64,000 nt of DNA from Candidatus Lernaella stagnicola (GCA_030765525.1 JAVCCK010000028.1:1-64000); one strand, 5' to 3'; shown: positions 1-8,482, numbered from the stretch's first letter. Numbers and translations are program-made. The notes: generated from the sequence alone by a model not told the origin.

Positions 1-480
1 CAGCGTGTCATCGGCGACGATCGCGCCGCCGTCGGAATAGATCACGCCGTCGATCTCAACGAGCCCTTCGATGTAGGCGTCCTCGCCGTCAATGGTCTGG
101 CCCGGCGTGCCGTTGCCGACGGTCAAGTTGCCGACCAGGACATTGAATTCGCTGGTTGCGCTGGCCGCCGTGCATTCCAAGTTGTCGTCGGTAACTTCGT
201 CATAGACACAAGACCAGTCCGACCCCGCGCCAAGCGCCAACGCCACGTCGTCGCCGACGATTGCGCCGCCGTCGGAATAGATCACGCCGTCGATCTCGAC
301 GAGGCCCTCGATGTAGGCGTCCTCGCCGTCGATCGTTTGATCGGCGGTCCCATTACCAACGGTCAGGTTGCCGACGAGAATGTTGAACTCGCCGGTCGCG
401 GCTGCGGCCGTGCATTCCAAGTTGTCGTCGCCCGCCTCATCGTAGAGGCAGCTCCAATCGGGGCCCGCGCCCCAGACCAG
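1..480. repeat. Two 240-bp imperfect tandem repeats
   Basis: Bases 1-240 and 241-480 align with a period of exactly 240 bp. For example, the block tgcattccaagttgtcgtcg occurs at 171 and again at 411. The repeats lie inside the secreted repeat gene and keep its frame (80 codons per unit). More copies may lie to the left. Confidence 0.9.
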
Positions 481-762
481 GGCCGTGTCGTCGGCGAGCG
501 TAAACCCGCCATCGAAAGCAAGCGCGCCGTCGAATTCGACGACGTCCTCAAAGATGGTCGAGCCAGTAATTCGCAACTGGTCGGTCCCATCCTCATCAAA
601 CTCCAGGCTGGCATCGCTGCCGGTGCCGAAATACAGTTTGTAGTCGTCCGTTAATTGCAGATTGCCGAGAATGATCTCGAGCGTATCCGTCTGCTGCACG
701 CCGGCGTATGACGCCGCCGCGACGAGCAGAACGGCCAAAACGATCAGAATTTTGCGTGTCAT
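1..762 (-). CDS. Secreted tandem-repeat protein in phage head module (3' end outside window)
   Basis: A minus-strand frame is open from an ATG at 760-762 to the window edge, giving at least 253 residues. A strong ribosome site (GGGAGGGG) precedes the ATG. The N-terminus is a classic signal peptide (MTRKILIVLAVLLVAAASYA), followed by repeats of about 80 residues. Each repeat contains variants of NLTVGNGT, DGEDAYIEGL, DWSC and DDNLECTA, with paired cysteines. The gene is the last visible member of the leftward head operon, 13 bp after the decoration-like gene, where Mu-like phages usually place the major capsid gene. I do not recognise a family. It may be a fibre or appendage protein, but a Sec signal on a virion protein would be unusual. 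The GC-rich coding pattern matches its neighbours. Confidence 0.75.
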   Translation of the reverse strand, partial: MTRKILIVLAVLLVAAASYAGVQQTDTLEIILGNLQLTDDYKLYFGTGSDASLEFDEDGTDQLRITGSTIFEDVVEFDGALAFDGGFTLADDTALVWGAGPDWSCLYDEAGDDNLECTAAAATGEFNILVGNLTVGNGTADQTIDGEDAYIEGLVEIDGVIYSDGGAIVGDDVALALGAGSDWSCVYDEVTDDNLECTAASATSEFNVLVGNLTVGNGTPGQTIDGEDAYIEGLVEIDGVIYSDGGAIVADDTL

Positions 763-775
763 CGTTTCCCCTCCC

Positions 776-1522
776 TTAGCCGATCGCCCGGAAGAGCTCG
801 CGCCAATTGCTCGTCCCGCCGATGTATGCGATCATGTCGGCGCTACCGAGTTCGGCCGAGATCCCGCCTTGATGATTCGTGTTGATGTCATGCGCAACGG
901 TGACCTTGTTTGCGTCACTCGTGCCGATGACGAAGATGATTCGCCCCAAATCCGGGGCGGGAAAATCGGCCGTGAGCGTTACGTCGCCGTCGCCGATCAC
1001 CGGGAAATGGGCCAAGCCCGGTTTGAAAACCAAGGCCGTCGCCGCTGCGAGTGTCTGCACCGCCGCGCCGAGGTTTTTGTCGCGCAGGTTTTGCAACCCG
1101 AGTGAGCGCCCGGCGAGAACCCAGCAGCCCCCGGCGTCGACGCTCATCAGCTCGCCGATCTCCGGCCCGTCTTCCGGGTTGATCGATGCGGTGTGGTTGT
1201 CGCTGGCAAAGACCTTTTGTCCGATGTAGGCGGCCGTCGGCGGCGTGCCCGCATCCAGGTCGAGATAGACTTGTTTGTCGAATTCGTACCGTGCGGATTT
1301 AGCGGCCGCGTCGCCCGCGCTGTTGTCGTAATCGCTGCCCGCGGGCGGCGCAACGACTACGCCGACGCAGGCGGCGGCGTTGGCCGAGGCCGGGTCGTGG
1401 TAGCCGTTGGAATCGATCAAACACAGCAGGCCCATGTACGCCGTGGTGGCGGCAGCGATTCCTACCGCTGACACGTTCGCCTCGCGGCGCTTCGTGTTAC
1501 GTTCCGCGCTGAGATCAGCCAT
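776..1522 (-). CDS. Phage head decoration/cement-like protein
   Basis: 248 residues from an ATG at 1520-1522, which overlaps the end of the upstream protease gene by 8 bp and follows a good ribosome site (GAAGGAG). The first 115 residues (ADLSAERNTKRRE, later AYIGQKVFASDN) resemble the small beta-rich proteins found between protease and major capsid genes in Mu-like phages, which act as capsid cement or decoration. The remaining 130 residues (APDLGRIIFVIGTSDANKVT and following) are not part of that domain as I know it and may be an added surface domain. No cysteine cluster or transmembrane segment is seen. The family call rests on N-terminal resemblance and gene order. Confidence 0.55.
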   Translation of the reverse strand: MADLSAERNTKRREANVSAVGIAAATTAYMGLLCLIDSNGYHDPASANAAACVGVVVAPPAGSDYDNSAGDAAAKSARYEFDKQVYLDLDAGTPPTAAYIGQKVFASDNHTASINPEDGPEIGELMSVDAGGCWVLAGRSLGLQNLRDKNLGAAVQTLAAATALVFKPGLAHFPVIGDGDVTLTADFPAPDLGRIIFVIGTSDANKVTVAHDINTNHQGGISAELGSADMIAYIGGTSNWRELFRAIG

Positions 1523-2189
1523 TTTCGTACTCCTTCTCTTGTTTCCGAACGTCGTCCGGATCGAGCCCCATCTGCTCGCAGCACTGGGTGAACGCCGCGT
1601 CGTCGGCGAAGCCGCCGGCGCCATCCGGGCGTTCACCGTTTTCGGCAATGCCCGCCGCGAGCGGACCGGTCGGCACGAGGCCGCCGATTACCGCGCGGGC
1701 TTTGTCGCGCATGGTTTCGTTGTCGCTAAAAAGCAGCGCGCCGAAATCGTCTTTCGCTTTCGGTGAGATGCGCCCGTCGGCGCAGGCGGCGGCGAGTAGT
1801 TTCTCGTCGTCGATCTGCTGCCGCACCTGTTTGGCAATCGCCGAGGTGTCGACGCTTGCGGCGGATTCGGACGCCGCGCGCATCTGCATGATTTTGCCGC
1901 TCGCGTCTTCCACGCTCAGGGCGGATTCGCCCAGCGCTTTGGCGACCTCTTCGGGGACCTGCGGCGCAAGCTTGGCCGTCAACGCCTGGATGGCGTCGGC
2001 CATTTTCACCTCGTCGCCCTCGAGGCCCGCCGCTTTGGCGAGTTCGGGCGGCGCGAGGGCTGCCTTTTTATCGGCGGCCTCGATCTTTTTCGATTCGGCT
2101 TCGAAGGCCGCAGCGATCACGTCGTCGCCGGCGTTGTCGGCCAGCGTGACGCCACGCGCCTTCAGCCACTTTTTCATTTTGTCCAGCAT
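1515..2189 (-). CDS. Putative scaffold protein from internal start (Mu gpZ-like)
   Basis: In frame inside the protease gene, an ATG (codon 181) is preceded by GAAAGGAG with a 7-nt spacer. It would give a separate 224-residue protein beginning MLDKMKKWLKARG. In Mu, gene Z is the 3' part of gene I read from an internal start and encodes the scaffold. The same arrangement is visible here. The ribosome site and ATG are seen directly; use of this start is inferred from the Mu precedent. Confidence 0.6.
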   Translation of the reverse strand: MLDKMKKWLKARGVTLADNAGDDVIAAAFEAESKKIEAADKKAALAPPELAKAAGLEGDEVKMADAIQALTAKLAPQVPEEVAKALGESALSVEDASGKIMQMRAASESAASVDTSAIAKQVRQQIDDEKLLAAACADGRISPKAKDDFGALLFSDNETMRDKARAVIGGLVPTGPLAAGIAENGERPDGAGGFADDAAFTQCCEQMGLDPDDVRKQEKEYENG

Positions 2190-2729
2190 CGCATTGCTCC
2201 TTTCGCTGCTGGTGTTGCCTGCTCCGACGTCGCCGGCTTGCGTGTCGGAGAAAAACGCCTTGATTCCATCGAGACGGGGATGGTTCGTCACCGCGGCATC
2301 GAATACCTCCGGCCCGGCTTCCCCCGTTTTTTTGTGTGGTTTTTTGAACGCGACCGTGGGCGAGAGGTAGCGGTATTTGCCGGCGGCCAAGTCCGCCGCG
2401 CCCGCCGCCGTCCATAGCTCGACGTGGCCCCAGATGCCGTCGTCGCGCAGTTCGAAGCGGTCCAGGTAGCACTCGATCGTGTCGTCGTAATCCGGGTTGT
2501 TGCGCGCCAGGTGCGAACAGTGTTCGCGATCGACGGCGAGGCGGGTTTCGTACTCGCTTAATCGAGCGAGGATTTGGCCGACGATCTCCGGCGTAAAGTT
2601 TATTTTTTCACGCGTCGGCGCGTAATGCCACTCGCCGTAGGGCACCAAATGCAGCCAGGTAGGCAGCGCGCCGTCGTGGATTTTCGGCAGCTCAATTACG
2701 CGCGAGACGAATTCGAATGTCGCGGTCAT
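1515..2729 (-). CDS. Mu gpI-like head maturation protease / scaffold precursor
   Basis: 404 residues. It matches the Mu-like prophage I protein family (Mu gp32), the protease that processes the prohead. Family-typical features are the N-terminal LVPYGEW and DREHCSHLA segments, and RYLSPTVAF near residue 125. The C-terminal half (from about residue 181) is charged and helical, as expected for a scaffold. The start ATG overlaps the upstream portal-fusion stop in an ATGA, so translation is probably coupled. Position after portal/F and before the decoration gene agrees with Mu order. An internal in-frame start with its own ribosome site is annotated separately. Confidence 0.85.
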   Translation of the reverse strand: MTATFEFVSRVIELPKIHDGALPTWLHLVPYGEWHYAPTREKINFTPEIVGQILARLSEYETRLAVDREHCSHLARNNPDYDDTIECYLDRFELRDDGIWGHVELWTAAGAADLAAGKYRYLSPTVAFKKPHKKTGEAGPEVFDAAVTNHPRLDGIKAFFSDTQAGDVGAGNTSSERSNAMLDKMKKWLKARGVTLADNAGDDVIAAAFEAESKKIEAADKKAALAPPELAKAAGLEGDEVKMADAIQALTAKLAPQVPEEVAKALGESALSVEDASGKIMQMRAASESAASVDTSAIAKQVRQQIDDEKLLAAACADGRISPKAKDDFGALLFSDNETMRDKARAVIGGLVPTGPLAAGIAENGERPDGAGGFADDAAFTQCCEQMGLDPDDVRKQEKEYENG

Positions 2730-5125
2730 GCGTCACCTCCGGGCAACCCTTGCCAGGCGCGGTTTTCAAAAGTGGCTGAGATCGACGGCATCGGCACCAA
2801 CGCGGCGTCGGTGATCGAGCCGGCCGGAGGACGGCGGCGGCTGCGCGCGACGCAGCGGCAGCCCCAGTCGAGGGGAGGCGCCAACACCTTCCACGCCGGC
2901 GAGTCGGCGGGCAGGCATACGTTCTTCAACGCCGCGTGACTCGGTCGCGCGTCGCGCCGCGGCACGAGCTGCAGCCACGGCAGAAAGCGCATCACGCCCG
3001 GCGAGGTTTGCGTCGCGAAGCGCCCGGCGCCATACGCCGTCGAGGCGTTCTGCCGGAAGATCGTGCGCAGGTGGTGCGGGTTCGGCGCGGTCAACCCCGC
3101 GTCGGTGAACGCCTGGCGGATCCGCTTTTTCGTTTCCGCTTCGCTTAAGCCGTCCTGCAACGCCTCGCCGATCGCGTCGCGCGACGCGGCCAGCACCCGC
3201 TCGTTTTCCAGGCGCGCAATCGAGAACGCGCTGCGCCGCGCCGTGGCGGAAAGCTCTGCAAACTTCGAGGCGGAGACCGCCGTCGTTTTCTGCCAGTACG
3301 CGACCGCCGCTTTCGGCGTGACTTTTTTCCAGTCTGACTTGATCGCTCCGTCCGGCAATTCGAGCGAGACATAGTGGAACTTTCGCGGCTCCGCGAAGTG
3401 GCTGCGGGCGCCGCCACCGCATAGCGAGTCGATCATCTGCCCGGCGAGGAACGAGGCGGCCGGGAACTCGTCGCCGGCGTCGGAATCTTCGAGGCCCTCC
3501 AGCCACACGTGCTGCGCCGCTTGCAGGCTGAAGGCAATAATCGGCCGCGCCAGCGCGTCGGCGAAATCGTCTTCGAAGTCGTCGGCGAGGTCGCCGAGTA
3601 ATTCGATTGCGCCGGTCGCCCCGTGCTTCGCGACGAGGGCGCCGATTGCGGCGGCGCGGCGGTCGTAAACGGCCGCTAACTCGCCAATAAACGGCGTTTC
3701 AAAGGCCTTGCGCTGCGCGTCTTCTTCGGCCCGCAGGCCCTCGACAAACGTGTCGGCAAACTGCCGGCGGTCGGCCGCTTCGGCATCGAAGCCGTCGTCA
3801 TCATCGTCGTCATCCGGCGCTTGGCCTTTCGGCGGCGGCGGCGGCGCGGCCTTCGGCGCGGCGGTCGCGGGGCCGACAACATCGTCGCCGTCTTCCGGTT
3901 TGCCCCGCCCATATTCTTCGTAAAGCTCTTCGGTCCGCAGGGTCATGCCGAGGCCGACGAGCTTCTCGTCGACCGCCAGCCGTGCCGCCATCTCGCGCAC
4001 GTTGCGGTTGACAAACGCGAACTTCGGATAACCCTGCCGCGGGCCGTGCAGAAACCCGACGAGACGCTGGATCCACGCCGAGAGCGCGCCGGCCAGGCCC
4101 CGCGCGTGGCTGCGCGCCTTCTCGTTAAGCTGGTCGTCGTGTACGTCGCCGAGGCTGCGGGCGCCCCTGTCCCCCGCCTCCTGCGTCAGTGTGCCGCCGA
4201 GGAATAACTGGTCGAGGTAGGTGTCGATCCGTTTGATCATCCGCTCGTAGGCGTCGGTGCTGCCCTTGGCGACTTCCTTGAAGTCGATCGCCATGCCTTG
4301 CGGAATGACGGCGCCGGCATCCGTCGCGATGTCGATCACCGCGCGCACCAAAGTGGCAAACTCTTCGCTGTTCTCGTCGACCTCGGGCGGGTATGAGCCG
4401 AGCCGGAACGGTTGCCCGTAGGTCTCGAGAAACCCGACCCAGTCTTTCAGCGAATAGGATTTGATCAGCGCCAGCCACAGCACGGTCCACAGCAGGCCGC
4501 CCGTGATCACGGAGCCCTTATGCCGCCGCTCCCACGTGATCAGCTTGCCCGCCGGTACCGATAGCCAGTTGCTGTTTTCGTCGCGATATTCCCACTCGCC
4601 CGTGCGCGATGCGTCGGGCCGCAACGCCCACTGCTCGATGCCGCGGCAACCCGTCACCACGAGTTCGTTGCCGACCATCTCCGCCGTCGGCTCGACGGCC
4701 GCGAATCCGCTGAGAATCGCGTCGGCCAGTTCGCTCAGCAGGTCATCCTCGAGGTTCGGGATGTTGTCAAAAAGTTTCTCAATCTCTTCGGCGTCGGCCT
4801 CGCCATTCGGATCGTGCTCGCTCGGTACGATTTGCCAGTCCATGCCGGCGATGCGCTCAAGGAGTTTGTCGAAGTTGGCGTGTACGCGGCCGTCGATGAG
4901 CCAGTAATGCTCGGCGGCGGCGATCAGCTTGCCGTACGCTTCCCACGCGCTCTCGCCTTTGCCGAGCGCCTCGGCCATCGTCGCGCCGAGATCCGCCGGC
5001 TCCATGTCGAACGCGTCGCTGATGCGGTCGCGCGATTGCACGGTGACGACCCGCCGGGCGGCGTGCCGCGGCGTCAACCCCTCCAGAGGCTTACCGCGCG
5101 AGTCGAATAGCTTCACCGCGCCCAT
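2726..5125 (-). CDS. Portal protein fused to Mu F-like head morphogenesis protein (gp29+gp30)
   Basis: 799 residues. Residues 1 to about 400 match the DUF935 portal family (Mu gp29): ERIAGMDWQIVP, WERRHKGSV, and LDQLFLGGTLTQEAGDRGAR in the conserved core. A Pro/Asp-rich linker (about 415-450) contains five prolines and a run of seven aspartates. The last 200 residues match the Phage Mu F domain: TIFRQNASTAYGAGR, RPSHAALKNVCLPADSP, and LDWGCRCV at the C-terminus. In Mu these are two genes of about 510 and 430 codons. Here there is no stop or start between them. The start overlaps the terminase stop by 13 bp. Confidence 0.9.
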   Translation of the reverse strand: MGAVKLFDSRGKPLEGLTPRHAARRVVTVQSRDRISDAFDMEPADLGATMAEALGKGESAWEAYGKLIAAAEHYWLIDGRVHANFDKLLERIAGMDWQIVPSEHDPNGEADAEEIEKLFDNIPNLEDDLLSELADAILSGFAAVEPTAEMVGNELVVTGCRGIEQWALRPDASRTGEWEYRDENSNWLSVPAGKLITWERRHKGSVITGGLLWTVLWLALIKSYSLKDWVGFLETYGQPFRLGSYPPEVDENSEEFATLVRAVIDIATDAGAVIPQGMAIDFKEVAKGSTDAYERMIKRIDTYLDQLFLGGTLTQEAGDRGARSLGDVHDDQLNEKARSHARGLAGALSAWIQRLVGFLHGPRQGYPKFAFVNRNVREMAARLAVDEKLVGLGMTLRTEELYEEYGRGKPEDGDDVVGPATAAPKAAPPPPPKGQAPDDDDDDDGFDAEAADRRQFADTFVEGLRAEEDAQRKAFETPFIGELAAVYDRRAAAIGALVAKHGATGAIELLGDLADDFEDDFADALARPIIAFSLQAAQHVWLEGLEDSDAGDEFPAASFLAGQMIDSLCGGGARSHFAEPRKFHYVSLELPDGAIKSDWKKVTPKAAVAYWQKTTAVSASKFAELSATARRSAFSIARLENERVLAASRDAIGEALQDGLSEAETKKRIRQAFTDAGLTAPNPHHLRTIFRQNASTAYGAGRFATQTSPGVMRFLPWLQLVPRRDARPSHAALKNVCLPADSPAWKVLAPPLDWGCRCVARSRRRPPAGSITDAALVPMPSISATFENRAWQGLPGGDA

Positions 5126-6600
5126 AGCCCCGCCAATCTGCCGCCGCCGCGTTTACGAGGCCCTGGGGGCGTTTGCGCGGCCGCGTCGACTTCGTTTGTC
5201 TCTTTTGTCCGGCCGCGGAAAAACCCGCCAAGCGGCCGCGTCGCGACGGTCGTGTAGGCAATTTTGATCGCCGGCAGCAATGCTGCGCGGCTGGCCAAGG
5301 CCGCCGCCCAGAACGCGTCGGCGTGGCCCGTCTCGTCCGTCCGCCCGGCGTCAAAGCGGAAGTGCCCGCCGGTGCCCGGCATACGTTTGATGGAGTGAAA
5401 CGAGGCGCGCACCATGCGGTCGGCCGGCAGCATGAACGCGCGGTCTTCGAGCGATCGCTTCAGGCGCACGGCCAGGTCCTCTTTCTCGGCAACCGTGAAC
5501 GTAACCGGGATGATCTTTGCGCCGAACTTCCGCTGCAGGTTCTCGGCCAGCATCATGCCCAGGCCCGTCTCGTCGATCGCCATGCGGCCGACGCGGCGGG
5601 CGGTCTCGCCGCAAATAATCTCCTGCTCGGCGAAGGGCGTGTTTTTGAGCACCGTGATTTGCCGCGTGGCCAACCGCCCGTCGCCGGTTTTCTCGACAAC
5701 CCAAATCACGGTCTGGTCGTGGCGCCGCCCGACGTCGACGCCGGCGAACGAATCGGCGGAGATATCCGCCAGCGGCGTGTCCGTCGTGGCCTGGTCGCTT
5801 TCGGCGTGATTGAGCAGTTCGTGGGGGATAAACGCCGTGCCCTCGTCGAGGAACACGCATTCGAATTCCTGCGAGAACATCTCGTCATCGGCCATCGCGT
5901 CGCGCAGCGCCTCGATGTCGGGCTGCAAGTGGATCCCGCGCGCCGCAACCTCGTAAATGTCGACGCGGTGCTTGCTATACCCGCTGCCGCGATCGCTCCA
6001 CATTTCGTAGGCCGGCCCGCCCTTGCCGTAGGGCGTGAAAACGGCGCGGATTTTGTAGCCGCGGGTGATGACCGGCACGAGTGCCGCTTTGATCTCCCGC
6101 GCGTGGCGGTGGATGGCAAACTCGTCCAGAAACACGTTGCCCGACAGGCCGCGGGCCGTGTCGGCGTTCGCCGGCAGGCCGATGATTTTCGACCCGTTAC
6201 GAAAGCGGATCGTGCGAATCGTCACCTTCGCGGCGATCGACTCGCAGTAAACCTCTTCTTCTTCGAAAGGCCGCCCGTCGAACTGTTCGATCGCGGCGTC
6301 GAAGGCCTCCACGTGCATCGCGCATTTTTCGATCAGCTCGTCCGATTGCCGCTGCCCACGCGACAGGTCGATCCACACCGTCCCCGGCGTCTCCGCGCAC
6401 TCCGCAACCTGGTCGTAGGTTTCGGCAAACGAATAGCCGCTTTGGCGGCACTTGAGCGCCATCTTAAAACGGCTCTTGTCGCTTACCCAGTCGACTTGCC
6501 ACGGATCCAGAATCGGCGGGTTCGCCGCGTCAAACTCCGGGCGGTACCAGTCCGACGGGCCGGGAATATAAAACGGGTCTCGGCGCGGCGCGAGGATCAT
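5113..6600 (-). CDS. Phage terminase large subunit (Mu gp28-like)
   Basis: 495 residues. The ATG at 6598-6600 overlaps the stop of the upstream small terminase gene (ATGA), and homology begins here although the frame stays open further upstream. An ATPase P-loop-like segment (KCRQSGYS, residues 50-57) and Walker B (VFLDEF, about 145) are followed by the nuclease domain with VDVGRRHDQT (about 268) and DETGLG (about 315). It cuts and packages phage DNA into the prohead with the gp27-like partner. Mu-like phages package by headful into flanking host DNA. Confidence 0.9.
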   Translation of the reverse strand: MILAPRRDPFYIPGPSDWYRPEFDAANPPILDPWQVDWVSDKSRFKMALKCRQSGYSFAETYDQVAECAETPGTVWIDLSRGQRQSDELIEKCAMHVEAFDAAIEQFDGRPFEEEEVYCESIAAKVTIRTIRFRNGSKIIGLPANADTARGLSGNVFLDEFAIHRHAREIKAALVPVITRGYKIRAVFTPYGKGGPAYEMWSDRGSGYSKHRVDIYEVAARGIHLQPDIEALRDAMADDEMFSQEFECVFLDEGTAFIPHELLNHAESDQATTDTPLADISADSFAGVDVGRRHDQTVIWVVEKTGDGRLATRQITVLKNTPFAEQEIICGETARRVGRMAIDETGLGMMLAENLQRKFGAKIIPVTFTVAEKEDLAVRLKRSLEDRAFMLPADRMVRASFHSIKRMPGTGGHFRFDAGRTDETGHADAFWAAALASRAALLPAIKIAYTTVATRPLGGFFRGRTKETNEVDAAAQTPPGPRKRGGGRLAGLWAR

Positions 6601-7235
6601 GCCGCCTCCGTCTTTTGGCCGTAGATTTGGCGGATCTTCGAAACCGCCCGGCGCAGCGAGTCGGCGTCGTCGGGGCGGGCGCCCGCCAGCGCTTGTTCGG
6701 CGGCCAGGCGCTTCCGCTCTTCTTCGCTGCGCTGCTTCGCCAGTTCGCGCTCGAGCCGTTCTTGTTCGAAGCGGTGTTTCTCCAATTGCGCTTCGAGTTC
6801 CCGCTCGCGAATGGCCAGCCGATGCCGCTGGTTTTGCACGCGCATCAGCGCGGCTTTGGCGTGCAATAGTTGCGACGGGTCGACGCTGGACGCGGCCTGT
6901 TCGTTGGCCATAAACGCCCCGTCGAGGACGTTCAGGATCACCTGCTCCATCGCTTCGGCGCTGTTGGCCTTCGCCGCTTTGGCGACCTGTCGGGCGAGCC
7001 TCATGGAGAAGTTCGTGCGGCGCTCGGCCTCTTCCAATTCGCGCTTGACGACGGCGTTGTAATACCGGCTGAGCGTGCCGGTGCTGAGGCGGTATCGGCC
7101 CTCGCTTTCCTTGTAGAGCCAATCCATTATTTGCTCGTACGTGTACCGCGGCTTCGGGCTGCGCAGCATCGCGCGCACCTTGGCGCGAAACTTTTCAGGC
7201 AGGTTGTCGATCGAACTGTTCCGTCTCCGAGCCAC
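6597..7235 (-). CDS. Phage terminase small subunit-like (Mu gp27, DUF3486)
   Basis: 212 residues from a GTG at 7233-7235, which overlaps the previous stop by one base. The family-typical N-terminus (ARRRNSSIDNLPEKFRAKV) begins exactly there. A DNA-binding-like N-terminal domain (TYEQIMDWLYKESEG, STGTLSRYYN) is followed by a long charged coiled coil rich in Arg/Glu from about residue 115 to 190. It is encoded directly before the large terminase with an ATGA overlap. An upstream ATG at 7292 would extend it into the preceding gene and is less likely. Confidence 0.85.
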   Translation of the reverse strand: MARRRNSSIDNLPEKFRAKVRAMLRSPKPRYTYEQIMDWLYKESEGRYRLSTGTLSRYYNAVVKRELEEAERRTNFSMRLARQVAKAAKANSAEAMEQVILNVLDGAFMANEQAASSVDPSQLLHAKAALMRVQNQRHRLAIRERELEAQLEKHRFEQERLERELAKQRSEEERKRLAAEQALAGARPDDADSLRRAVSKIRQIYGQKTEAA

Positions 7236-7549
7236 TACATCACCCACACGTCCGGATCGGTCGTCTCGCCGGTCACGAGCTTGTATCCCCACGTTGTTAT
7301 GTTGTGCTGGAAAACCTCACGGCCGGCTGGGCCCGCGCCCGCGATCGGTTTGGATTCGAGGTACCTTTTTTCGCGAAGGAAATTGATCTCGCGCACGAGT
7401 TCGTCGTCGGGCGGCAGGCACTGCACCGTGTGCAGGAAGCGCTTCAACGATGACTCCGGCAGCCAGCGAGGGTCTACATTGAAAAGCGCGCGCAGGATGT
7501 AACCGCGCAGGGTCCGGCGATCGTCTGGCGTGAGCATGTTGAGCATCAT
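7235..7549 (-). CDS. Mu gp26-like phage protein
   Basis: 104 residues, starting at an ATG that overlaps the gp25-like stop (ATGA). It has the winged-helix-like look of Mu gp26 relatives: LTPDDRRTLRGYILRALFNV, then LVREINFLREKRYLESKPI. Position between gp25-like and gp27-like genes matches Mu. The function of this family is not established to my knowledge. Confidence 0.65.
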   Translation of the reverse strand: MMLNMLTPDDRRTLRGYILRALFNVDPRWLPESSLKRFLHTVQCLPPDDELVREINFLREKRYLESKPIAGAGPAGREVFQHNITTWGYKLVTGETTDPDVWVM

Positions 7550-7923
7550 TGCCCTCCGGTTGATTGCGTGAGCAGCCGGTCGAGTTTTTCACTCACCGCG
7601 CCAATCAAATCGGTGTGGTTGCGCAGTTCGCGCAGGTCGATTTCTATTGCACCGATGTGCTGTGCCTGCAGCGCAGCGCGTTGGTCGACCTGGCTGATCG
7701 CCAGTTCCAATGTTTCCAAACCGCTCGCCAGCGTGTAGCGTTGATCGGCCTGATCGTTAACCAGGCGCGCCAACGCCTCGGCCGTTGTTTCCTGCGCCGT
7801 GGCCATACGATTCCCGATGCGTTCGCCGATCTTGACCACGCGATACGCGATGATCATGGCGGCCAAACCCAGCACGGCGGTGACGCCCAAATCGGCAAAC
7901 GGCTCGAGCCACGCCCACGGCAT
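7546..7923 (-). CDS. Mu gp25-like membrane/coiled-coil protein (DUF2730)
   Basis: 125 residues. One N-terminal transmembrane helix (about residues 12-32, LGVTAVLGLAAMIIAYRVV) is followed by a coiled coil (ETLELAISQVDQRAALQAQ and on). This is the plan of DUF2730 (Mu gp25), encoded just before gp26/gp27. ATGA overlaps occur at both ends, so it is translationally coupled in the late operon. The exact role is unknown; membrane location during assembly or lysis is inferred. Confidence 0.75.
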   Translation of the reverse strand: MPWAWLEPFADLGVTAVLGLAAMIIAYRVVKIGERIGNRMATAQETTAEALARLVNDQADQRYTLASGLETLELAISQVDQRAALQAQHIGAIEIDLRELRNHTDLIGAVSEKLDRLLTQSTGGQ

Positions 7924-8192
7924 CAGTCCGCTCCGCCGGGGTCGCCGTCATCGAACACGGGATCGGGCGTGTGGCCGCGGTCGGGTTCGTTTTCGGCGTC
8001 GGGATAAAAAACGGTGTCGTCATCGGCGAACGTGTCGTCGCCGGCGATCAGACCGACCAGCGTCGGCACGATTGCCTCAAAAGGCAGCGGCACGCCGGCC
8101 AGCTTGGCTGCGATGACCACGACGAGCGCGGCGGCAAACCACACGCGCTTGCGTCGGTACCACGGACGCCGGTGCGCCTGGCCGGGCTTCAC
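7923..8192 (-). CDS. Small membrane protein of the late operon, acidic tail
   Basis: 89 residues from a GTG overlapping the upstream stop (GTGA). A basic N-terminus (RRPWYRRKR) precedes one or two hydrophobic helices (about 18-52). The C-terminal third is strongly acidic (GDDTFADDDT and onward). Size, charge pattern and position before the gp25-like gene would fit a holin or spanin-like lysis protein, but no family is recognised. Confidence 0.6.
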   Translation of the reverse strand: MKPGQAHRRPWYRRKRVWFAAALVVVIAAKLAGVPLPFEAIVPTLVGLIAGDDTFADDDTVFYPDAENEPDRGHTPDPVFDDGDPGGAD

Positions 8193-8482
8193 GCCTTTTT
8201 CTCCGACAGAAACGCGGCCAAGCCGATCAGCAATTGGCCGAGGCCTTCGAGCAGGTCATCGACGCCGTGCTCCGGATCGGCGACGATTTCGCCGATGCCG
8301 GCGAGCGCGTCGGCGATGCCGACTAAGAGCGCCTTGAGCTTCGGGTCGTCCAGGCCGAAGCCGATCACCTTGATCAGCCCGGCAAGTTTCACGAGCAAGT
8401 CTTTCGCCTCTTCCGGCGTCAACCGGCCGTCGGCGAAAACACTGATCGCGGTCTGGATCATGTCGATAAGTTTTTGCAGCAT
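8189..8482 (-). CDS. Amphipathic helical phage protein, possible lysis function
   Basis: 97 residues beginning MLQKLIDMIQTAIS. The ATG at 8480-8482 has a ribosome site (GGAG). An earlier in-frame start at 8554 would add a low-complexity Gly-rich segment and is less likely. The protein is almost all helix with strongly hydrophobic stretches (LLVKLAGLIKVIGFGL and LLEGLGQLLIGLAAFL) and a central EF-hand-like LTPEEAKDLL. It is the first gene of the uninterrupted leftward late run. No family is recognised; holin-like or structural are both possible. Confidence 0.6.
   Translation of the reverse strand: MLQKLIDMIQTAISVFADGRLTPEEAKDLLVKLAGLIKVIGFGLDDPKLKALLVGIADALAGIGEIVADPEHGVDDLLEGLGQLLIGLAAFLSEKKA

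Noticed and set aside
5173-6624. 483-codon plus-strand frame
   Set aside because: Antisense to the terminase gene; composition is the mirror of GC-rich codon bias and there is no ribosome site.
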